Positions 15,896 to 24,261 are shown, counted from the first letter of the stretch. The stretch: 64,000 nt of DNA from Lentzea kentuckyensis (GCF_002150765.1 NZ_MUYM01000015.1:1-64000); one strand, 5' to 3'. Notes: generated by a model not told the origin, from the sequence alone. Numbers and translations are program-made.

Positions 15896-16183
15896 ATGCA
15901 GCAGCTCAAAGCCATCGGGCAGCGTGAGCTCCGCAACGACAACGCGGAGATCATGCGTCGTGTCGAGGCGGGTGAGGGCTTCGTCGTCACCCGGAACAAC
16001 AAGCCGGTCGCGCAGCTCCTGCCGTACCGGGAAGAGGTCGTGTCGCGGCCGCCCCTCGGCGACGTGCAGGTGCTGTTCGGGACCCTGCCGCCGGTCGACG
16101 CGGACCGCTGGGAGGCCGACCGGCTGGCGGCCGACGAGGTCTTCGGCGCGGACGACCCGCTGGAAGACCCGTGGCAGAGCTGA
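15896..16183 (+). CDS. vapB: Phd/YefM-type antitoxin
   Basis: A 95-residue antitoxin. The N-terminal Phd/YefM DNA-binding fold is clear: 'MQQLKAIGQRELRNDNAEIM', 'RRVEAGEGFVVTRNNKPVAQ', 'LLPY'. The acidic, Trp-containing C-terminus ('ADRWEADRLAADEVFG', 'DDPLEDPWQS') would wrap the toxin. It is expected to neutralise the PIN-domain RNase encoded next, which overlaps it by 13 bp, and to repress the operon through the inverted repeat upstream. Confidence 0.88.
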   Translation: MQQLKAIGQRELRNDNAEIMRRVEAGEGFVVTRNNKPVAQLLPYREEVVSRPPLGDVQVLFGTLPPVDADRWEADRLAADEVFGADDPLEDPWQS

Positions 16184-16581
16184 GTCGCTGCCTGCTCGAC
16201 ACCTGTGTCCTGATCAGGCTCGAGCGGGCGGACCTGGGCGCGTACGTGAACGCCCAGCCGTTCCTCAGTGCGGTGACCATCGCGGAACTGGCGTTCGGGA
16301 TCGACATCGACGACCCGGTCGAACGGGCCGCCCGCACCGAACGCTTCTACGCGGCGCAGCAGACCTTCGAGGTGCTGCCTTTCGGCCTGGAGGAGGCCAA
16401 GGTCTACGGGCTGATGGCCTCGCTGGTGCGGCGCGCCGGCCGCAGCCCGCGGCCGCGCCGGATGGATCTGCAGATCGCGGCCACGGCGGCGGTCGCGCGG
16501 ATGCCGGTGCTGACCATGAACGTCAAGGACTTCAAGGACCTCGACCGGCTCGTCGAGGTCGTGCCGATCCGGCAGGTCTGA
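16171..16581 (+). CDS. vapC: VapC-type PIN-domain toxin RNase
   Basis: A 136-residue PIN-domain ribonuclease, toxin of the pair. The acidic Mg-binding residues sit in 'CLLDTCVLIRLER' (first Asp), 'SAVTIAELAFGI' (Glu), 'RRMDLQIAATA' (Asp) and 'TMNVKDFKDL' (last Asp). VapC toxins cleave tRNA or rRNA. GTG 16171 lies inside the antitoxin gene (13-bp overlap), typical of translational coupling. No further gene is coupled downstream. Confidence 0.88.
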   Translation: MAELSRCLLDTCVLIRLERADLGAYVNAQPFLSAVTIAELAFGIDIDDPVERAARTERFYAAQQTFEVLPFGLEEAKVYGLMASLVRRAGRSPRPRRMDLQIAATAAVARMPVLTMNVKDFKDLDRLVEVVPIRQV

Positions 16582-16595
16582 GCCCGTGAGCAACT

Positions 16596-16710
16596 GATAT
16601 ATCGCGCACCGTCGACCCGCTGACCAGCTGCTTAGCAATGAGACTTTGGACTTCGTCCGCAAAAGACTCGTTGCAAAGGGCGGCGTGAGGGGTGGCGCGA
16701 CTGATATATC
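16596..16710 (+). repeat. Hairpin repeat copy 1 flanked by GATATATC sites
   Basis: The vapC-HAD gap holds CTTAGCAATG...TTGCAAAGGGC at 16631-16681, a ~50-bp imperfect palindrome whose centre GGAC-TTC-GTCC (16649-16659) makes a tight hairpin. An almost identical copy lies at 24084-24132. On each side is the palindrome GATATATC (16596-16603 and 16703-16710), each preceded by CT and followed by G. The hairpin has no T-tract, so it is more like a dispersed palindromic element than a terminator. Confidence 0.7.
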
Positions 16711-16718
16711 GGTCGGGG

Positions 16719-17234
16719 TCAGGCCCGCGCCGGGGCACCGGAAAAGAACGCCTGGACCTGTTCCAGGTGGTCCATGCCGATGCCTTTGCGCGGGTCGACC
16801 GGCACCAGCAGAGTGCCGGGCCGGGCCGCCGCCCACTCCGGGTCGCGCGGCTGGAACTCGTCGTCCAACCAGGCGATCGGCCGCGTGCCGGCCCACTCGG
16901 TGATCGCTGGAACCTTGCCGTGGTGGCCGTCGAGGTGGTCGGAGCCGCGTCCGCCGAAGTCGATCCACTCCAGCTCGGGCAGGCCGAGGCGTGGCCCGAT
17001 GAACTCGTTCGCCTCGTGCTCCCACGTCGTTGCCCACACCAAGTCCGCGTTGGTCGCTGCGGCCAGCGAGAGCAGCCACGGGCCGTGTGACGGGTCCAGC
17101 CACACGCGCAGAGGCCGGAAGAAGCCGAAGGGGCGGATTCGGTGCGTGGTGTAGCCGGCCGGGCGTCGTGTCGGCTTCGCCATGAACGGGTTCAGCGGAC
17201 CGTCGACGTCCAGCAGGATCGCGGGACGAGACAT
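16719..17234 (-). CDS. HAD-like phosphatase-fold protein
   Basis: A 171-residue HAD-superfamily protein of the short actinobacterial type. Motif I is 'AILLDVDGPLNPF' (DxDG); 'DLVWATTWEHEANEF' carries the motif II Thr region; 'KVPAITEW' supplies a Lys; 'PIAWLDDEFQPRD' gives the terminal acidic pair. It lacks a large cap domain. The substrate is unknown. ATG 17234. Monocistronic, with its start divergent from the 17366 gene. Confidence 0.75.
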   Translation of the reverse strand: MSRPAILLDVDGPLNPFMAKPTRRPAGYTTHRIRPFGFFRPLRVWLDPSHGPWLLSLAAATNADLVWATTWEHEANEFIGPRLGLPELEWIDFGGRGSDHLDGHHGKVPAITEWAGTRPIAWLDDEFQPRDPEWAAARPGTLLVPVDPRKGIGMDHLEQVQAFFSGAPARA

Positions 17235-17365
17235 GGTCCGATCGAATCACCTTGATCGCCGGAGGTCCCGCGAGTTTCCGGGCAGATGCGCGGGCGAAGC
17301 GAAGACGACCGGATCGAGACATCTCGACTGCTAATGATCCCGGCACGGATTTCGATACGGGACAC

Positions 17366-17683
17366 ATGACTCTCACGGAGATCGCGGCCTGGGGCACGGC
17401 AGACCACGTGCGGGCCGCGCTCGAACGTCAGCTCGAAGGCGCGCTGGTAGAGGTCCCCGAGGACGACGACTCACCGCGCCGGGCGTTCAGCGAGGCGTTG
17501 CGCAAATCGTTGATGCTGCGCCAGAAGCACCCGTTCGACATCGTCGCGATCGGCCTGCCGGACCTGCTGCGCTACCGGGACCTGGTGGCCGGGTCCGAGG
17601 TGACGCTGCGCGCGACCAACATCGAGGCCTACTTCATCCGCAAGGACGGCAGCGCCGAGCAGTACCAGCCCGAAACGGAGTGA
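17366..17683 (+). CDS. Unknown 105-aa protein
   Basis: A 105-residue soluble protein, acidic at both ends, with 'AFSEALRKSLMLRQKHPFDI' in the middle and a two-strand C-terminal part ('SEVTLRATNIEAYFIRKDGS'). I recognise no family. GC3 is high throughout, supporting real coding. ATG 17366 with only a weak GGGA upstream. It is convergent with fadB and separated from it by a strong bidirectional terminator. Confidence 0.6.
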   Translation: MTLTEIAAWGTADHVRAALERQLEGALVEVPEDDDSPRRAFSEALRKSLMLRQKHPFDIVAIGLPDLLRYRDLVAGSEVTLRATNIEAYFIRKDGSAEQYQPETE

Positions 17684-17715
17684 AGCCCCGGCTCCGTCGA
17701 GAGAGCCGGGGCTTC
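17682..17715. terminator. Bidirectional terminator
   Basis: GAAGCCCCGGCTC (17682-17694) and its exact reverse complement (17703-17715) form a 13-bp GC-rich stem with an 8-nt loop between two convergent genes. The A/T flanks are short (GAAG/CTTC), so it would work in both directions. Confidence 0.85.
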
Positions 17716-17726
17716 AGCACCACACA

Positions 17727-19835
17727 CTAGGCAGGCACGGACGCCACACCAGGCGCCAGGAAACGCTTGCCCGTCACCTTCTCCGAGATGCCGGTGCGGT
17801 CCAGGTACGGCGTGATGCCGCCCAGCCAGAACGGCCATCCGGCGCCCAGGATCATGCACAGGTCGATGTCCTGCGCCTCCGCGACCACGCCCTCGTCGAG
17901 CATGATCCGGATCTCCTCGGCCAACGCCTCCAGCGCGCGCGTCTTTACCTCTTCGCCCGTCAGCGGTGCGGAGCCGAACTCCCACAGCGCCAGGACCTCG
18001 GGGTCGACGGTCTGTGCGCCGGTGGAGTCCCACTGCCAGACGGCGCCCTTGCCCGCGGCGACGAACTTCTTCATGTTCTCCGACACCGAGAAGCGGTCGG
18101 GGAACGCGCCGTGCATCGTCTCCGACACGTGCAGCGCGACGGCGGAACCGACCAGCTGCAGCAGGATCATCGGGGACATCGGCAGGCCGAGCGGCTCGGT
18201 GGCCTTGTCGGCGACCTCGAAGGAGGTGCCCTCGTCGACCGACTTGATGACCTCGCCCATGAAGCGGGTCAGCAGGCGGTTCACGACGAACGCGGGCGCG
18301 TCCTTCACCAGCACCGACGACTTCTTCAGCTGCTTGCCGACCGCGAACGCCGTCGCCAGGGTGGCGTCGTCGGTCTGCTCGGCGCGCACGATCTCCAGCA
18401 GCGGCATGACCGCGACCGGGTTGAAGAAGTGGAAGCCCACGACGCGCTCGGGGTGCTTGAGCTTCGACGCCATGTCCGTGATGGACAGCGACGAGGTGTT
18501 CGTGGCGAGGATGGCCTCGGGGGAGACGTGCTCCTCGACCTCGGCGAACACCTGCTGCTTCACGCCCAGGTCCTCGAACACGGCCTCGATCACGAAGTCG
18601 GCGTCCGAGAAAGCGGCCTTGTCGAGCGATCCGGAGACCAGCGCCTTCAGGCGGTTCGCCTCGTCCGGCGAGATCCGCTTCTTCGAAGCCAGCTTGTCGA
18701 TCTCGCTGTGGACGTAGCCGACGCCCTTGTCCACGCGCGCCTGGTCGATGTCGGTCAGCACGACCGGCACGTGCAGGCGGCGGATGAACAGCAGCGCCAT
18801 CTGCGACGCCATCAGTCCGGCGCCGACGACGCCGACCTTGGTGACCTTGCGCGCCAGCGACTTGTCCGGCGCGCCGGCCGGGCGCTTGGCGCGCTTCTGC
18901 ACCAGGTTGAACGAGTACAGGCCCGCACGGAGCTCGTCGCTCATCACGAGGTCCGCGAGGCCCTCGGTCTCGGCGGCGTAGCCCTTGTCGAGGTCGTTCT
19001 CGCGTGCCAGCTCCAGCAGCGCCAGGGCCTTCTCCGCACCCGGAGCGGCGCCCTTGGTCTTGCCGGCGACGATCGCCTTGGCGCGTGCGACGGCGGCATC
19101 CCACGCCTCGCCGCGGTCGATCTCCTTGCGCGGCACCGTGATCTCGCCGCGGACGACGCCGGACAGCCACAGCAGCGACTGCTCCAGGTAGTCCGCGGAG
19201 TCGAACAGCACGTCCGCGATGCCCAGCTTCAACGCCTCGGCGGGCTTGAGCATCTTGTTCTGGTTCAACGAGTTCTCGAAGATCACCGTCACGGCGTCGT
19301 TGGCGCCGATCAGGTTCGGCAGCAGCTGCGTGCCGCCCCAGCCCGGGAACAGGCCCAGGAACACCTCGGGCAGCGCGATCGCGGCCGCGTTCGACGCCAG
19401 CGTGCGGTAGTGGCACGACAGCGCGAGCTCGAGGCCACCGCCCATGACCGCGCCGTTGACGAAGGCGAAGGTCGGGATGTCCGAGTCGGTGAACTTCTTG
19501 AAGACGTCGTGGCCCAGCTGGCCGATCGTGACGCCCTGCGAGCGGTCCGTCGCCTGCTCGACGGCGGACAGGTCCGCGCCGACGGCGAAGATGAACGGCT
19601 TGCCGGTCACCGCGATCGCAGCGGGACCCGCCGCGTACGCCTCGTCGAACGCGGCGCCGAGCGACACCAGCGACTGCGGGCCGAACGTCGACGGACGGGT
19701 GTGGTCCAGGCCGTTGTCGATCGTGATGAACGCGACCGGCTTGTCCAGCCCGGGCACGGAGATCAGCCGGGTCTTGGCAACGGTGACGACCTCGTCGGGG
19801 AAGATCGCCTTTGCTTCCTCAGCGGTGATGGTCAC
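17727..19835 (-). CDS. fadB: Fatty-oxidation multifunctional protein (hydratase/3-hydroxyacyl-CoA dehydrogenase)
   Basis: A 702-residue FadB-type enzyme catalysing the second and third steps of beta-oxidation. The N-terminal crotonase domain (~1-300) includes 'NGAVMGGGLELALSCHYR' (oxyanion hole) and 'ALPEVFLGLFPGWGG' with the catalytic Glu. The NAD-binding domain starts 'KVGVVGAGLMASQMALLF' (~340), then 'EAVFEDLGVKQQVF', 'NTSSLSITDMA' and 'GFHFFNPVAVMPLLEIV' (catalytic His). The C-terminal domain repeats follow. GTG 19835 overlaps the thiolase stop (GTGA), so the pair is coupled as in trifunctional complexes. Confidence 0.93.
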   Translation of the reverse strand: MTITAEEAKAIFPDEVVTVAKTRLISVPGLDKPVAFITIDNGLDHTRPSTFGPQSLVSLGAAFDEAYAAGPAAIAVTGKPFIFAVGADLSAVEQATDRSQGVTIGQLGHDVFKKFTDSDIPTFAFVNGAVMGGGLELALSCHYRTLASNAAAIALPEVFLGLFPGWGGTQLLPNLIGANDAVTVIFENSLNQNKMLKPAEALKLGIADVLFDSADYLEQSLLWLSGVVRGEITVPRKEIDRGEAWDAAVARAKAIVAGKTKGAAPGAEKALALLELARENDLDKGYAAETEGLADLVMSDELRAGLYSFNLVQKRAKRPAGAPDKSLARKVTKVGVVGAGLMASQMALLFIRRLHVPVVLTDIDQARVDKGVGYVHSEIDKLASKKRISPDEANRLKALVSGSLDKAAFSDADFVIEAVFEDLGVKQQVFAEVEEHVSPEAILATNTSSLSITDMASKLKHPERVVGFHFFNPVAVMPLLEIVRAEQTDDATLATAFAVGKQLKKSSVLVKDAPAFVVNRLLTRFMGEVIKSVDEGTSFEVADKATEPLGLPMSPMILLQLVGSAVALHVSETMHGAFPDRFSVSENMKKFVAAGKGAVWQWDSTGAQTVDPEVLALWEFGSAPLTGEEVKTRALEALAEEIRIMLDEGVVAEAQDIDLCMILGAGWPFWLGGITPYLDRTGISEKVTGKRFLAPGVASVPA

Positions 19836-21046
19836 TTGCCACTCCAGTTCGGGTTCTCCCAGATGACCGTTCCACCCATGCCGATGCCGATGCACATGGT
19901 GGTGAGGCCGTAGCGCACGTCGGGGCGCTCGGCGAACTGACGCGAGAGCTGCGTCATCAAACGCACGCCGGAAGAAGCCAGCGGGTGGCCAGTGGCGATC
20001 GCGCCGCCCCACTGGTTCACGCGGGCGTCGTCGTCGGCGATGCCGAAGTGGTCGAGGAACGCGAGCACCTGGATGGCGAACGCCTCGTTGACCTCGAACA
20101 GGCCGATGTCCTCAATGGACAGGCCGGCGCGCTCCAAAGCCTTTTCGGTGGCCGGAACCGGGCCGATGCCCATGACCTCGGGCTCGACACCCAGGAACGA
20201 GTAGCCGACCATCCGCATGCCGACGGGCAGGCCGAGCTCGCGCGCGGTCTCCTCCTCGGCGAGGATGCAGCCGGTCGCGCCGTCGTTCAGACCGGCCGCG
20301 TTGCCCGCGGTGATCCGGCCGTGCGGGCGGAACGGCGTCTTGAGCTTGGCCAGGTCCTCGACCGTGGTACCCGGACGCGGCGGCTCGTCGGCGGTGGCGA
20401 GGCCCCAGCCGTTCTCGGCGGAACGGGTCGCGACGGGCACGAGCTCCGGGCCGATCTTGCCGTTCTTGATCGCGTCGGCGTACTTGGCCTGGGAAGCGGC
20501 CGCGTAGGCGTCCGTGCGCTCCTTGGTGATGTGCGGGAACCGGTCGTGCAGGTTCTCCGCGGTCTGGCCCATGACCAGCGCGCTGGTGTCGACGATCTTG
20601 TCCGACAGGAAGCGCGGGTTCGGGTCGACGCCCTCGCCCATAGGGTGGCGGCCCATGTGCTCGACGCCGCCCGCGATGGCGATGTCGTACGCGCCGAACG
20701 CGATGCCGCTCGCGGCGGTGGTCACGGCGGTCATCGCGCCCGCGCACATGCGGTCGATCGAGTAACCGGGGACCGACTTCGGCAGGCCCGCGAGCAACGC
20801 CGCCGTGCGACCGAGGGTGAGGCCCTGGTCGCCGATCTGCGTGGTCGCCGCGATGGCGACCTCGTCGACGCGCTCCGGCGGCAGCTCGGGATGCCTGCGC
20901 AGCAGCTCACGGATGACCTTCACGATGAGGTCGTCGGCACGGGTCTCGGCGAAAATGCCCTTGGGACCGGCCTTGCCGAACGGCGTACGGACACCGTCGA
21001 CGAAGACCACGTTCCGAACGCGTGCCGGCGCTGCTGGTGCGGCCAC
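19832..21046 (-). CDS. fadA: Acetyl-CoA acyltransferase (3-ketoacyl-CoA thiolase)
   Basis: A 404-residue thiolase performing the last step of beta-oxidation. The active-site Cys is in 'SIDRMCAGAMTAV', with 'NEAFAIQ', 'ATGHPLASSGVRL' (His) and 'TTMCIGIGMGG' (second Cys) in the expected order. GTG 21046 is chosen because GGAGGA lies upstream at correct spacing; a GTG at 21082 would add 12 residues without homology. It is first gene of the fadAB operon, and a TetR-type operator-like repeat lies 62 bp upstream. Confidence 0.93.
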   Translation of the reverse strand: MAAPAAPARVRNVVFVDGVRTPFGKAGPKGIFAETRADDLIVKVIRELLRRHPELPPERVDEVAIAATTQIGDQGLTLGRTAALLAGLPKSVPGYSIDRMCAGAMTAVTTAASGIAFGAYDIAIAGGVEHMGRHPMGEGVDPNPRFLSDKIVDTSALVMGQTAENLHDRFPHITKERTDAYAAASQAKYADAIKNGKIGPELVPVATRSAENGWGLATADEPPRPGTTVEDLAKLKTPFRPHGRITAGNAAGLNDGATGCILAEEETARELGLPVGMRMVGYSFLGVEPEVMGIGPVPATEKALERAGLSIEDIGLFEVNEAFAIQVLAFLDHFGIADDDARVNQWGGAIATGHPLASSGVRLMTQLSRQFAERPDVRYGLTTMCIGIGMGGTVIWENPNWSGK

Positions 21047-21107
21047 GGCGTCTCCTCCACTTGTGGTGACAACTCTGTCCACTCCGGCGGGGGGTGCGCG
21101 ACATCCC

Positions 21108-21119
21108 TACCGGTCGGTA
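21108..21119. promoter_or_regulatory. TetR-type operator candidate upstream of fadA
   Basis: TACCG-GT-CGGTA, two perfect 5-bp arms, lies about 60 bp before the fadA GTG. Repeats of the TACCG/CGGTA type are common operators of TetR-family regulators of fatty-acid degradation in actinobacteria. A second repeat, GTTACT/AGTAAC, is at 21138-21153 over the stop codon of the next gene. Confidence 0.5.
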
Positions 21120-21138
21120 ACGCCAACTCTAACCCTAG

Positions 21139-21588
21139 TTACTGGTGAGTAACCACAGCGGTACCCCTGTTCGTTGCGTCACACACCTTGCGCACGATCA
21201 GGAACAGCGGCAACCCGACGGGGGCCAGCAGGATCGTGATCACCAGAACGGGTGCCATCACCAGTGGGTGGACGTTCAGCCGGCGCCCCTCCAGGTACAT
21301 CCAGCGCCCGACGAACAGGTCCCACGCGATCATGTGCGCCCATACCAGCGCGGCGCCCGTGTCCGTGCTCATGAACTCGGCCAGCGGTGCGAGTTCCGGT
21401 CGCGTGACCAGTGGAATCAACTCCGGCAGCACCGGGATCATCAACGCGACGTAGATCACGACCGGCGGCAGGACGATCAGGTAGGACTCGGCGATCCGCT
21501 TCGTCCACGACCACTTCGGCGCGAAGATCATGAGCGCCCAGAACGGTGCGATCAGCAGGAACGTCAGGTCGAACAGGGTGGCGGTCAT
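21139..21588 (-). CDS. Aba4-like (DUF4281) membrane protein
   Basis: A 149-residue membrane protein with four predicted helices (~5-22, ~35-55, ~78-97, ~108-132). 'AALVWAHMIAWDLFVGRWMY' followed by 'LEGRRLN' is the hallmark of the ABA4/DUF4281 family. That family is named from plant neoxanthin synthesis; the bacterial role is unclear, possibly carotenoid-related. ATG 21588 overlaps the stop of the upstream 8-TM gene (ATGA), so the two are coupled and presumably act together under the divergent MerR regulator. Confidence 0.75.
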   Translation of the reverse strand: MTATLFDLTFLLIAPFWALMIFAPKWSWTKRIAESYLIVLPPVVIYVALMIPVLPELIPLVTRPELAPLAEFMSTDTGAALVWAHMIAWDLFVGRWMYLEGRRLNVHPLVMAPVLVITILLAPVGLPLFLIVRKVCDATNRGTAVVTHQ

Positions 21589-22487
21589 GCGAGTGCGTAC
21601 TCCTTCTTGGTCTGCAGCGGCTGGCGCGCCCACACCACGCCGAGTGCGGTGGCGGCGACGAGGACGGCGGCGACGGTCAGGGTGAGCGCGTCGGGCCTGA
21701 TGAGCGACTGGCCGCGCAGTGCCTGCCAGGTGACGAGCAGGGTCAGGCCGAGGTAGCCGCCGCTGATCACCCAGACGAGGCGCGCGTTCGCCCACCTCCC
21801 GGCGAGCACGATCAACAGGGGCAGCACCTGCAGCGCGTGCATGCCGACGAAGTGCCCGATCCGCAGGTCTCCGTGGACGGTGCTCCAGCCGGTGAGCGGC
21901 ATGTACGAGCCGCCGTCCGGACCGCCGATCGAGTGGCTGCCGAGCACGCCCTTCGCGGGTGACTGGCCGGCGCGCGGCTGCGTCATCAGGAAGCCGACGC
22001 TCATGCCGACGAGCGAGATGAGCAGGCCGAGCCGGATCGCCCACCCCTGGGCGGGGTTGTCGAACTTCTTGCGGAACAGCGCCACCGCGATGATCAGGCT
22101 GGTGGTGAACAGGACCACCGCCAGCATGCCCATGGCGCTGAACAGCGCGGTGTCGAGCGGCGTCTCGAAGTTGAAGTGGCTGCGCTTACCCCGGACGACC
22201 TGCGTGACGATGATCGTCATCTCGGCGACGCCGGCCAGCGCGAACACCGTGCCGAACCATCCCGCGACGCGGCGCGCCCGGCCCTCCAGCAGGCTGACGA
22301 ACCACGCGAGCGACGCGCTGTACAGCACGAACGACACCGCGAACTTGAACGGCTTGAACCAGATCGGCGAGTCGAGCAGCAGCCGGTCGTCCAGCAGCAT
22401 GCCGAGCGCGGCGATCGGGGTGAGGACGAGCATGGACAACGTGAAGAGCATTAACGGCCGGTGCCACCGGTATGCGGTCTTCAACAT
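21585..22487 (-). CDS. Unknown polytopic membrane protein
   Basis: A 300-residue protein with about eight hydrophobic segments spread evenly from 'LMLFTLSMLVLTPIAALGML' to 'AAVLVAATALGVVW'. Conserved-looking polar positions include 'SPIWFKPFKFAVSF', 'RGKRSHFNFETPLDTALF' and 'IGGPDGGSYMPLTGWS'. I cannot name the family. ATG 22487. It is divergent from the MerR gene, with paired inverted repeats between them, and is first in a two-gene operon with the Aba4-like gene. Confidence 0.75.
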   Translation of the reverse strand: MLKTAYRWHRPLMLFTLSMLVLTPIAALGMLLDDRLLLDSPIWFKPFKFAVSFVLYSASLAWFVSLLEGRARRVAGWFGTVFALAGVAEMTIIVTQVVRGKRSHFNFETPLDTALFSAMGMLAVVLFTTSLIIAVALFRKKFDNPAQGWAIRLGLLISLVGMSVGFLMTQPRAGQSPAKGVLGSHSIGGPDGGSYMPLTGWSTVHGDLRIGHFVGMHALQVLPLLIVLAGRWANARLVWVISGGYLGLTLLVTWQALRGQSLIRPDALTLTVAAVLVAATALGVVWARQPLQTKKEYALA

Positions 22488-22505
22488 CTGAGCCCCCTGC
22501 GACGA

Positions 22506-22549
22506 ATGGATAGCGGTACTCTCCGCTATCGGAAAGGTACACTATCCAT
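22506..22549. promoter_or_regulatory. Nested inverted repeats between MerR gene and membrane operon
   Basis: GATAGCGG (22509-22516) and CCGCTATC (22523-22530) form perfect arms with a 6-bp centre. ATGGATA (22506-22512) and TATCCAT (22543-22549) form a wider pair that ends at the MerR ATG. TACACT at 22538-22543 could serve as a -10 box, which would make the MerR mRNA leaderless or nearly so. Likely MerR operator controlling both directions. Confidence 0.65.
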
Positions 22550-23188
22550 ATGCGTGTTGGCGAGCTTTCGAAGAGAAGCGGCGTCCCGGTGCCGACGATC
22601 AAGTACTACCTGCGTGAGGGACTGCTGCCGGCCGGCGTGCTGACCAGCCCGAACCAGGCCCACTACGACGACGAACACCTCCGTCGACTCCGGCTGGTGC
22701 GCGCGCTCGTGGACGTCGGCGGCCTGTCCATCGCGGCCGTCCGCGAGGTTCTCACCGCCGTCGACACCCGCGACGACTCGCTGCACAACAAGCTCGGCGC
22801 CGTGCAGGAGGCCATCAGCCAGCCGGGCTCGGTGGAACTCGACCCGCTCGCGATCGAGGACGTCCAGGCGTTCTTCGTGCGGCAGGGTGAAACCGAGTGC
22901 GTCGACGTCACCGAGAGCAACGTGACCCACATGCTCGCGGCCGCACTCTCCGCGGCGCGCTCGGTCGGCCACGACCACTTCCCCGAGCTCCTCGACCCCT
23001 ACCTGGAGGCGATGAAGACCATCGCGCGAGCCGACCTCGAGTACGTCGTCCGCCGCGGGGCACACGACGACGTCATCGAGGCGATGGTCATCGGCACGCT
23101 CATCGGCGACACCGTCCTCAAGGCCGTCCGGCGGCTCGCGCACGCCCAGGTGTCGCGCGACGTGATCGGCCCCGGCGCCGAGAGCTGA
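22550..23188 (+). CDS. MerR-family transcriptional regulator
   Basis: A 212-residue regulator. The winged-helix N-terminus reads 'MRVGELSKRSGVPVPTIKYY', then 'LREGLLPAG' and 'YDDEHLRRLRLVRALVDVGG'; a helical effector or dimer region follows. No Cys cluster for metals is seen ('TECVDV' has one Cys), so the ligand is probably organic. It probably controls the divergent membrane operon at 21139-22487 through the repeats at 22506-22549. No ribosome-binding site is visible, consistent with a leaderless start. Confidence 0.88.
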   Translation: MRVGELSKRSGVPVPTIKYYLREGLLPAGVLTSPNQAHYDDEHLRRLRLVRALVDVGGLSIAAVREVLTAVDTRDDSLHNKLGAVQEAISQPGSVELDPLAIEDVQAFFVRQGETECVDVTESNVTHMLAAALSAARSVGHDHFPELLDPYLEAMKTIARADLEYVVRRGAHDDVIEAMVIGTLIGDTVLKAVRRLAHAQVSRDVIGPGAES

Positions 23189-23191
23189 TAT

Positions 23192-23203
23192 CCAATATAT
23201 TGG
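23192..23203. other. AT-rich palindrome CCAATATATTGG
   Basis: A perfect 12-bp palindrome 4 bp after the MerR stop, in the 57-bp gap before the phosphotransferase gene. It is strikingly AT-rich for this DNA and preceded by GATAT. It could be an operator for the 23246 gene or related to the nearby GATATATC sites. Confidence 0.4.
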
Positions 23204-23245
23204 TTAAGATCTTGTGTGAGTGCCGGCAGAAGCTAGGTTTTGGGC

Positions 23246-24076
23246 GTGCTCGAGACTGCCCCGGACCTGCCGGCCATCGCCTCTGTTCTGCTGCCCGGCG
23301 TACGGCTGGACGACGCCGTCGTCGCGGCTGACGGCAACATCCACCACGTGCTGCTGATCCCGGGTGTCGCCGCAGTCCGGGTCAGCAAGCGGCCGCTCGC
23401 CGCCGCGTCGATGCCCCGGCGGGTGGAGGTGTTGCGGCAGCTGGCTTCCGCCGGCCTGCCGTTCCAGGTTCCGGAGCCGCTCACGCCCGTGACCATGTTC
23501 GGTGATCGGGCCGCCGTCGCCGTGTCGTGGGTCGACGGGGTCGCCCTGCCCGAGGGAGCCGGCGATCCGGCGCAGGTCGCCGAGGTGCTGGCGGCCGTGA
23601 GCTCCGTGCCGCTGGACGACTCGCTGCTGGCGGTCCTGGACGACCGGGCCAAGGGGCCGTCGTGGTCGGCGATCGTCGCCGAGGAGATCATTCCCCGCCT
23701 GCCCGCTCGCTGGCAGGCCGAGGGACGGCGGCGCCTGGACGCCGTGCTGGCCCTCGAACCCGTGCCGGACGCCCTCGTGCACGGCGATCTCAGTGGCTCC
23801 AACGTGCACTGGTCGGCGGACGGAAAGCTGCTCGGCGTCCTCGACTGGGACATGGCCATGCCCGCCGACCCCGCCGTCGACGCCGCGCAGATGGCCTGGC
23901 ACGGGTGGGACAACGTCCGCCGCGCCGTCCCCGCCGCGATATATCGCCGTGCCCGCACCTGGGACGCCCTGTTCGGCATCGGTCACCTGGTGGCCACCAT
24001 GAACGGCCGCCCCATGACCAACCCCGACGGCTTCATCGCCGCGATCGTCCCCTGGCTGGAGGCCAACGCCGCGTGA
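23246..24076 (+). CDS. APH-family phosphotransferase
   Basis: A 276-residue aminoglycoside-phosphotransferase-fold protein. The catalytic loop is 'ALVHGDLSGSNVHWS' (HGDxxxxN, the Brenner motif) and the Mg-binding motif is 'LGVLDWDMAMPADPAVD' (DxD). The N-terminal lobe ('VAAVRVSKRPLAAASMP') supplies the Lys. Members phosphorylate small hydroxylated molecules, and many are not resistance enzymes. GTG 23246 is preferred over TTG 23240. The gene is single, and a hairpin repeat follows its stop. Confidence 0.8.
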   Translation: MLETAPDLPAIASVLLPGVRLDDAVVAADGNIHHVLLIPGVAAVRVSKRPLAAASMPRRVEVLRQLASAGLPFQVPEPLTPVTMFGDRAAVAVSWVDGVALPEGAGDPAQVAEVLAAVSSVPLDDSLLAVLDDRAKGPSWSAIVAEEIIPRLPARWQAEGRRRLDAVLALEPVPDALVHGDLSGSNVHWSADGKLLGVLDWDMAMPADPAVDAAQMAWHGWDNVRRAVPAAIYRRARTWDALFGIGHLVATMNGRPMTNPDGFIAAIVPWLEANAA

Positions 24077-24261
24077 GCTGCGCCTTAGCAATGGCTCTTT
24101 GGACTTCGTCCGCAAAAGACTCGTTGCAAGGGCCGATCCGGAGCGGTGAAAGACCGGGCGTCCGGTCGGAGAGGTCCCGAGGTGGAGCAGGTGGACGGGG
24201 AACCGCGCCGGACGGGCTTCGAGGCCGTCGCGCGGGCGACTGTCTCGCCAACGTCGGGCTG
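24077..24261 (+). repeat. Gap with hairpin repeat copy 2
   Basis: The intergenic region holds the second copy of the ~50-bp palindromic element at 24084-24132, again directly after a stop codon. It differs from copy 1 (16631-16681) mainly at GAGACTTT versus GGCTCTTT and by a one-base deletion near the end. The TTTGGACTTCGTCCGCAAAA core is identical. The remainder of the gap shows nothing I can assign. Confidence 0.7.

Noticed and set aside
16631..16681. Small coding peptide in the hairpin repeat (minus strand reads CNESFADEVQ in both copies)
   Set aside because: The shared peptide follows from near-identical DNA. No common start codon or ribosome-binding site, and the sequence is palindromic, favouring a structural repeat.
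18111..19913. 600-codon plus-strand frame opposite fadB
   Set aside because: High-GC shadow frame; fadB motifs on the minus strand are complete.
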